A stretch of 57,718 bases of DNA, from the NCBI GenBank assembly GCA_964469925.1, contig CAYXZL010000008.1:1-57718 (forward strand). Reading direction: 5' to 3'. Source of the stretch: CAYXZL01 sp964469925 (lineage in GTDB: Bacteria; Patescibacteriota; Gracilibacteria; Absconditabacterales; Absconditicoccaceae). The notes beneath the pieces were generated by a model. It saw only the letters and a list, made by a program, of their open reading frames with translations, was not told the origin of the DNA and did no database searches. The translations under genes and the position numbers were made by a program. Shown here in pieces: positions 54,138 through 57,718 of this stretch. The stretch's first letter is position 1. Every line of letters starts with the position of its first letter.

Positions 54138-54920
54138 TTACTGTATTTCAAATACAACAGAGATGGTGGTGCTGACTTGCATCTGTCCTGCAGACACCTC
54201 TGTTCTTCATCCTGCGTCCATAGCTACAGCACCTTCTGCCATTGCTTTGTTGTAATATGGTTGTGGATAACTGTCGTAGGATGTGGATTCATTGATACTA
54301 ATAGGTTTTCCAAGTTTAACTGTTCCTAGGTCTGCTAGTTGTTGTGCTTTTTTTTGTGCTAGTTCATATGCTTTTTCACGGGCCTGAGCAACCATTGGTT
54401 CTTTGTTGTCGATGTCATACTGGAGCGAATTGATCATAACTTTGTCTATTTGTGCTACTTCATCGATGATGCTCCCAGCACTTTCAAAGTTTCCTTTGTT
54501 ACTTGCTATTTTGACTTTGAGATCGTGTGTGGCGGTGTAGCCTTCAAATTTTTGTGTGCCATCATTTCGGTTGTACTTGGGATTGATGGACACATTGGTT
54601 GATGTGATATTTTCTTCTTTGATATTGGCAGATTTGAGGATTTGTCTGACTTGTGCTATTTTTTTGTTGGTTTGATCAAGTGCATCTTTGGTTGTCTTGG
54701 CGTCTTCTGATACGGTAATATTGACATAAAGGATATCGGGCGATGCGTAGACGATACCTTGTTCACTGACGGAGATAGTATTGGTCGCTGCTCCATTGAG
54801 CTGCTGGACGGGAGATGATGTGGTGATTTTGATTGGATTGTTACTAAGAGTGTAAGCTAAGTAGACAATTGCTCCGACAATTAGGATGCTGGAGAGGAAT
54901 GTGGCAGTGCCTTTTTTCAT
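54138..54920 (-). CDS. SIMPL-domain (DUF541) exported protein
   Basis: Encodes 260 residues with an N-terminal signal anchor (ATFLSSILIVGAIVYLAYTL). The domain shows the SIMPL pattern: ISVSEQGIVYASPDILYVNI, a helix DALDQTNKKIAQVRQILK, NITSTNVSINPKYN, GYTATHDLKVKI, and the repeat-containing end QAREKAYELAQKKAQQLADL. It ends VSTTISVVFEIQ, as in the family. SIMPL proteins are periplasmic or surface proteins of mostly unknown function. One TGA encodes Gly in the last quarter. A terminator-like hairpin lies only 18 bases upstream of its start. Confidence 0.8.
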
Positions 54921-54938
54921 ACTGTGTATGAGAAGAAT

Positions 54939-54966
54939 AAAAAAACCTAACTTTGTTTTAGTTAGG
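54939..54966 (-). terminator. Terminator-like hairpin just upstream of the SIMPL gene
   Basis: On the minus strand, CCTAAC and GTTAGG form a 6-bp stem around TAAAACAAA, followed by seven T residues. The ATG of the SIMPL gene is 18 bases further. No minus-strand gene precedes it, so it may be an attenuator or the end of a small RNA. Confidence 0.5.
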
Positions 54967-55105
54967 GATTTTGGATGAGAGATGCAAGAAAGAGTTGTGG
55001 GATTTTTTGTTGCTTGTTGTATTTACATTTACTATAAATGGTATTGAATACTTATTTGTTTTGTTTATAGTACGGTTTCATGTTAAAAACAAAATAATAG
55101 TTAGT

Positions 55106-55447
55106 ATGAAATTACTCGCCTTTGCATTGCCCGTTTTTTTCCTGTTGTCTTGCTTCAGCTCAAAAAAAACTGAGCTTCCCCAAACCAATACCTCTGAACC
55201 CTGTAGTTTTGAAACGGCTGGTATTATCGTCTTAAAGCCTTGTTTTTTTTCTGATGGAGACAAGCTCTTGCAGAGTTTTAACGATGCGGGCTTGTCTCAG
55301 GCTGAAAAAGAGGGCCGCATTATTACTGTTTTAGGATCCGTTACTGGCAAGCCTCATTACACGAAACATGGTAATGGAGGCGTTACTGTGACTGGTACAC
55401 AGGGAAGCATTATTCCCTACCATGTCGCAGTGGTGAGGTGGGAATAA
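55106..55447 (+). CDS. Small lipoprotein
   Basis: Encodes 113 residues with a lipobox: MKLLAFALPVFFLLSC, then FSSKK. The Cys at residue 16 would be lipidated by Lgt, which is encoded in this window. The mature part has two Cys (CSFETAGIIVLKPC) and then a segment SFNDAGLSQAEKEGRIITVLG and GGVTVTGTQGSII. I recognise no family. No TGA codon occurs inside. The frame extends upstream to 54971, but the ATG at 55106 gives a normal lipoprotein signal. Confidence 0.65.
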   Translation: MKLLAFALPVFFLLSCFSSKKTELPQTNTSEPCSFETAGIIVLKPCFFSDGDKLLQSFNDAGLSQAEKEGRIITVLGSVTGKPHYTKHGNGGVTVTGTQGSIIPYHVAVVRWE

Positions 55448-55481
55448 AATGGAAAGAAACATTTGTTATGTTAGTTTGATA

Positions 55482-55504
55482 GGCTCCCCGTATTTGTGGG
55501 AGCC
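55482..55504. other. Stem-loop after the lipoprotein gene
   Basis: GGCTCCC and GGGAGCC form a perfect 7-bp stem around CGTATTTGT, 34 bases after the lipoprotein stop. No T run follows on either strand, so it could be a weak or factor-dependent end, or an mRNA-stabilising hairpin. Confidence 0.4.
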
Positions 55505-55654
55505 GACTCAATTGTAGAAAAAATCACATATGTAACATTGCCATTTTGTCGTTGATCTGCTTGATTGTCAATTTGTGCTTTTGGTTTTTTATTGATTTGT
55601 TGGGGCTTTTCTGTCTACTTTGTTCGTCAACTTTAGCTTCTGTTTGGCTTTGGT

Positions 55655-56356
55655 ATGAAGATCGTGTATCATGGACATAGTTTTGTGGAAATCATAGAAC
55701 GCTGAACGTCAATTTTGATTGACCCTTTCATTACTGGTAACTCTGTGTGTGATATAAGCTATGATGCTATAATCAAAAAACATATTACAGCTATTATCCT
55801 TACTCATGGTCACAGTGACCATATCGGTGATAGTGTTGGTATCGCACAGGTTTGTTCGTGTCCTGTCGTTGCTACGTTTGAGTTGGCGGAGTATTTGCAT
55901 AGAGAACAAGATGTGGAGCATGTGGAAGCAATGGGGATCGGTGGTAGTTTGTCGCTTGATAGTTTTCGTATAAAATATGTGCCGGCATGGCATGGTGGTG
56001 GTATTACGTCTTTTGATCATGGATATACAACTGTGGCTGCAGGTGTGTTGATAACGATTGGTGACTCTACTCTGTACCATGCTTGAGATACTGCGTTGTT
56101 TGGAGATATGAAACTTTTAGGTGAACTGTACCAAATAGATGTGGCTTTTCTTCCTATTGGTGATAGATTTACTATGGGTGTGGATGATGCTGCTTTGGCA
56201 ACCTCTTGGATTAAACCCAAGGTTGTTGTACCTATGCATTATAATACCTGGCCCATCATCAAGACTGATCCGCAATCATTTGTGCGTGCTGTTGCAGGTC
56301 ATGGCATTTCTACAGAAGCCTTGGTGATGCAGGCTGGTGATGAGATAACACTCTAA
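55655..56356 (+). CDS. UPF0173-type metal-dependent hydrolase (MBL fold)
   Basis: Encodes 233 residues, the usual size of UPF0173. KIVYHGHSFVEI, ILIDPFITGN, ILTHGHSDHIGDS (the metallo-beta-lactamase metal motif), YVPAWHGGG, LYHAGDTALFGDM and VVPMHYNTWP match the family in order. The substrate of these UlaG-like hydrolases is not established. Two TGA codons are read as Gly, including the one in HAGDT, a conserved metal-site turn. It is followed by two genes in the same direction. Confidence 0.9.
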
Positions 56357-56382
56357 TTGATTATTTATTGTTTTATGTGTTG

Positions 56383-56766
56383 ATGGGAAGTTTTGTGGAA
56401 ATAAATGATACGTTGCAACTGACTAGTGAACAGGGCTTTCCTGCTGTTTTGGAATTGAATAAACATTTTTCTCAACCTTTTACTGTTGCTGATTTTGCTG
56501 GTCAAGTTTTTGATTTTACGAATAAGCCATCTATTAGAATTTATCATAGACCTCCTGTGAGAGTGTTCTTAGTCCACAATATTGAGGGCAAACGATTGTA
56601 CCGGTGACTGGTAGAGGTTTTGTCTGTTGTTCATGACTATTGTGCTCAGACCACATCGTGATCGTTTCGTTTGTTGCATATTTATACTCCAGAGGAGATG
56701 ATGCTTTCCCACGCTCTGATTGATCGTAACCCTCTGACTGCTTATGACTTTTCTTCTTTTTTATAA
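56383..56766 (+). CDS. Hypothetical cytoplasmic protein
   Basis: Encodes 127 residues with no signal peptide or membrane helix: FVEINDTLQLTSEQGFPAVL, FTVADFAGQVFDFT, IRIYHRPPVRVFLVHNIEG, a TGA glycine in LYRGLVEVL, then SFRLLHIYTPEEM. The mix of strands and the segment 'F...Y.i.~~~R.yh..pvr.f.v....gk' looks like a conserved small fold, but I cannot name it. It lies 26 bases after the UPF0173 gene and 13 bases before cysS. Confidence 0.55.
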
Positions 56767-56779
56767 ACCATAGTGCGTG

Positions 56780-57718
56780 ATGGATAGCCTAAGATTGTTT
56801 GTGTACAATACCATGACTCGTCAAAAAGAGGAGTTTGTGCCTTTGATGGACGAGAAAAAAAGTGATCATGTGTTGATCTATACTTGTGGTCCTACAGTTT
56901 ATGGTGACCCCCATATTGGAAATTTCAGATCATGGTATTTTGCTGATACGTTCAAGAGGACGATTAAGTATGTTTTGTGATATCCTGTGAAACATACTAT
57001 TAATATCACCGATGTTGGTCACCTGACTGACGATGGTGATCATGGGGAAGATAAAATGGAAAAGGGTTCGAGAAAAGAATGAATTACTGCGTGGGATATC
57101 GCGTCGAAGTATAGCGATAGTTTTTTGCAGGGAATGCGTGCTATGGGCATGGAGGACGCTGATTACTATCCTAAGGCTACTGATTATATTCATGATCAGA
57201 TCAGGGTTGTGCAGATGATGTTTCAAAAATGACTTACTTATGTGATACCTGGGGACGGTATTTACTGTGACACTTCTAAGGTTTCGGATTATGGTAAACT
57301 TCTGCCTCCCTGACACTTGAGCGGGCTCCAGGAGGGCGCGAGAGTGGATGCTGAAGGTAAAAAACATATGACAGACTTTGCATTGCGAAAGTTTTCTCCT
57401 ACAGATGAAAAGAGACAGATGGAGCGGATATTTGAAGGAGAACGCATGGCTACCTTGATTACTGACGAAGTGAGAACTAGCTTGTCCGACAGAGAAAAAC
57501 AGACTTGTGGGTTTCCTGGTTGGCATGTAGAATGCAGTGCTATGTCGTGGGCTACTTTGGGGAAAAATATCGATATTCACACAGGTGGTATTGACCATAT
57601 TCCGGTACATCATACCAATGAAATTGCTCAGTCTGAGTGCAGCTTTTGTGTTACGAAGCCTTGGGTAAGATATTGGATGCACAACCAGTTTCTCAATATA
57701 GCTAGTGAAAAGATTTCT
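56780..57718 (+). CDS. cysS: Cysteinyl-tRNA synthetase, cut by window edge
   Basis: The visible 313 codons cover most of the catalytic core. VLIYTCGPTVYGDPHIGNFR carries the first zinc Cys and the HIGH-type motif; TINITDVGHLTDDGDHGEDK, FPGWHVECSAMSW and HTGGIDHIPVHHTNEIAQ carry further zinc ligands and active-site residues. The window ends inside the KMSKS region at SEKIS. The enzyme charges tRNA-Cys, in demand here given the giant Cys-rich protein. Five TGA codons are read as Gly, for example in KEGITAWDIAS and PPGHLSG. The start ATG is preceded by an in-frame GTG. Confidence 0.93.

Noticed and set aside
939..57718. Reading the many TGA-broken genes as pseudogenes
   Set aside because: The breaks are always TGA, the frame is kept across them, and they fall on conserved glycines, which is recoding and not decay.

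Overview
The window comes from a bacterium that reads UGA as glycine (translation table 25). That points to Absconditabacteria (SR1) or Gracilibacteria (BD1-5/GN02) in the Patescibacteria/CPR. Almost every gene stays open only if TGA is read through and only TAA and TAG stop. The TGA codons fall on invariant glycines: both UvrA Walker A motifs (codons at 29912 and 31886), the HIGH motif of valyl-tRNA synthetase (12448) and the DTPG motif of TypA (complement of 28153-28155). All coordinates below use this code. Recognisable ribosome-binding sites are rare, so many starts were chosen by frame and protein family.

Layout. 1-6.7 kb: the N-terminus of a GC-rich secreted protein on the left edge, a 360-base array of stem-loops, small secreted proteins, an HD-domain hydrolase, a YceI-domain protein, a frameshifted sugar transferase, a YqeY-like protein, a pilin-like protein and an O-methyltransferase. 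6.7-15.3 kb (+): RNase J, MltG, two surface proteins and valS. 15.7-19.8 kb (-): RNase Y, an Lgt-like membrane protein, a baseplate-J-like anchored protein and tRNA-His. 19.9-24.4 kb (+): dprA, then the anaerobic ribonucleotide reductase locus behind paired NrdR boxes, with NrdD split so that the glycyl-radical domain is a separate small ORF, then the activase. 24.4-32.8 kb: lgt, a UvrB reduced to its C-terminal half, typA and murB on the minus strand, and uvrA on the plus strand. 32.9-36.5 kb (-): a polysaccharide deacetylase, a DsbA-like oxidoreductase and a small protein sharing its N-terminal module. 36.7-39.3 kb (+): two tandem O-antigen-ligase-type proteins. 39.3-42.2 kb (-): two unrecognised coiled-coil proteins. 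42.3-44.7 kb (+): two tRNAs, rpmG, rpsP, a pilin-like protein, a peroxiredoxin and a membrane protein. 44.7-50.4 kb (-): a 1397-residue surface protein ending in twelve cysteine-rich repeats, then metG. 50.7-57.7 kb: a membrane protein, a three-gene minus-strand cassette (ATP-grasp ligase, AstE-like zinc hydrolase, UPF0489/arginase-like), a SIMPL protein, a lipoprotein, a UPF0173 hydrolase, a small conserved-looking protein and cysS, cut by the right edge.

How it fits together. The housekeeping set (RNases J and Y, aminoacyl-tRNA synthetases, NrdD/NrdG, MurB, MltG, Lgt, TypA, UvrA) suits a small anaerobic, probably host-associated cell. A large share of the rest is envelope and surface machinery: signal-peptide proteins with Ig, FN3 or cohesin-like folds, carbohydrate-binding modules on a deacetylase, VirB2/TrbC-like pilins, and a very large disulfide-rich protein with calcium-binding type thrombospondin repeats. 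The DsbA-like enzyme could fold that protein. This fits a cell that lives by attaching to another cell, but that is inference.

Most notable: the detached NrdD glycyl-radical domain, the new six-cysteine repeat with an almost exact 315-bp duplication, the ATP-grasp/AstE/UPF0489 cassette, the half-length UvrB and the stem-loop array near the left edge.
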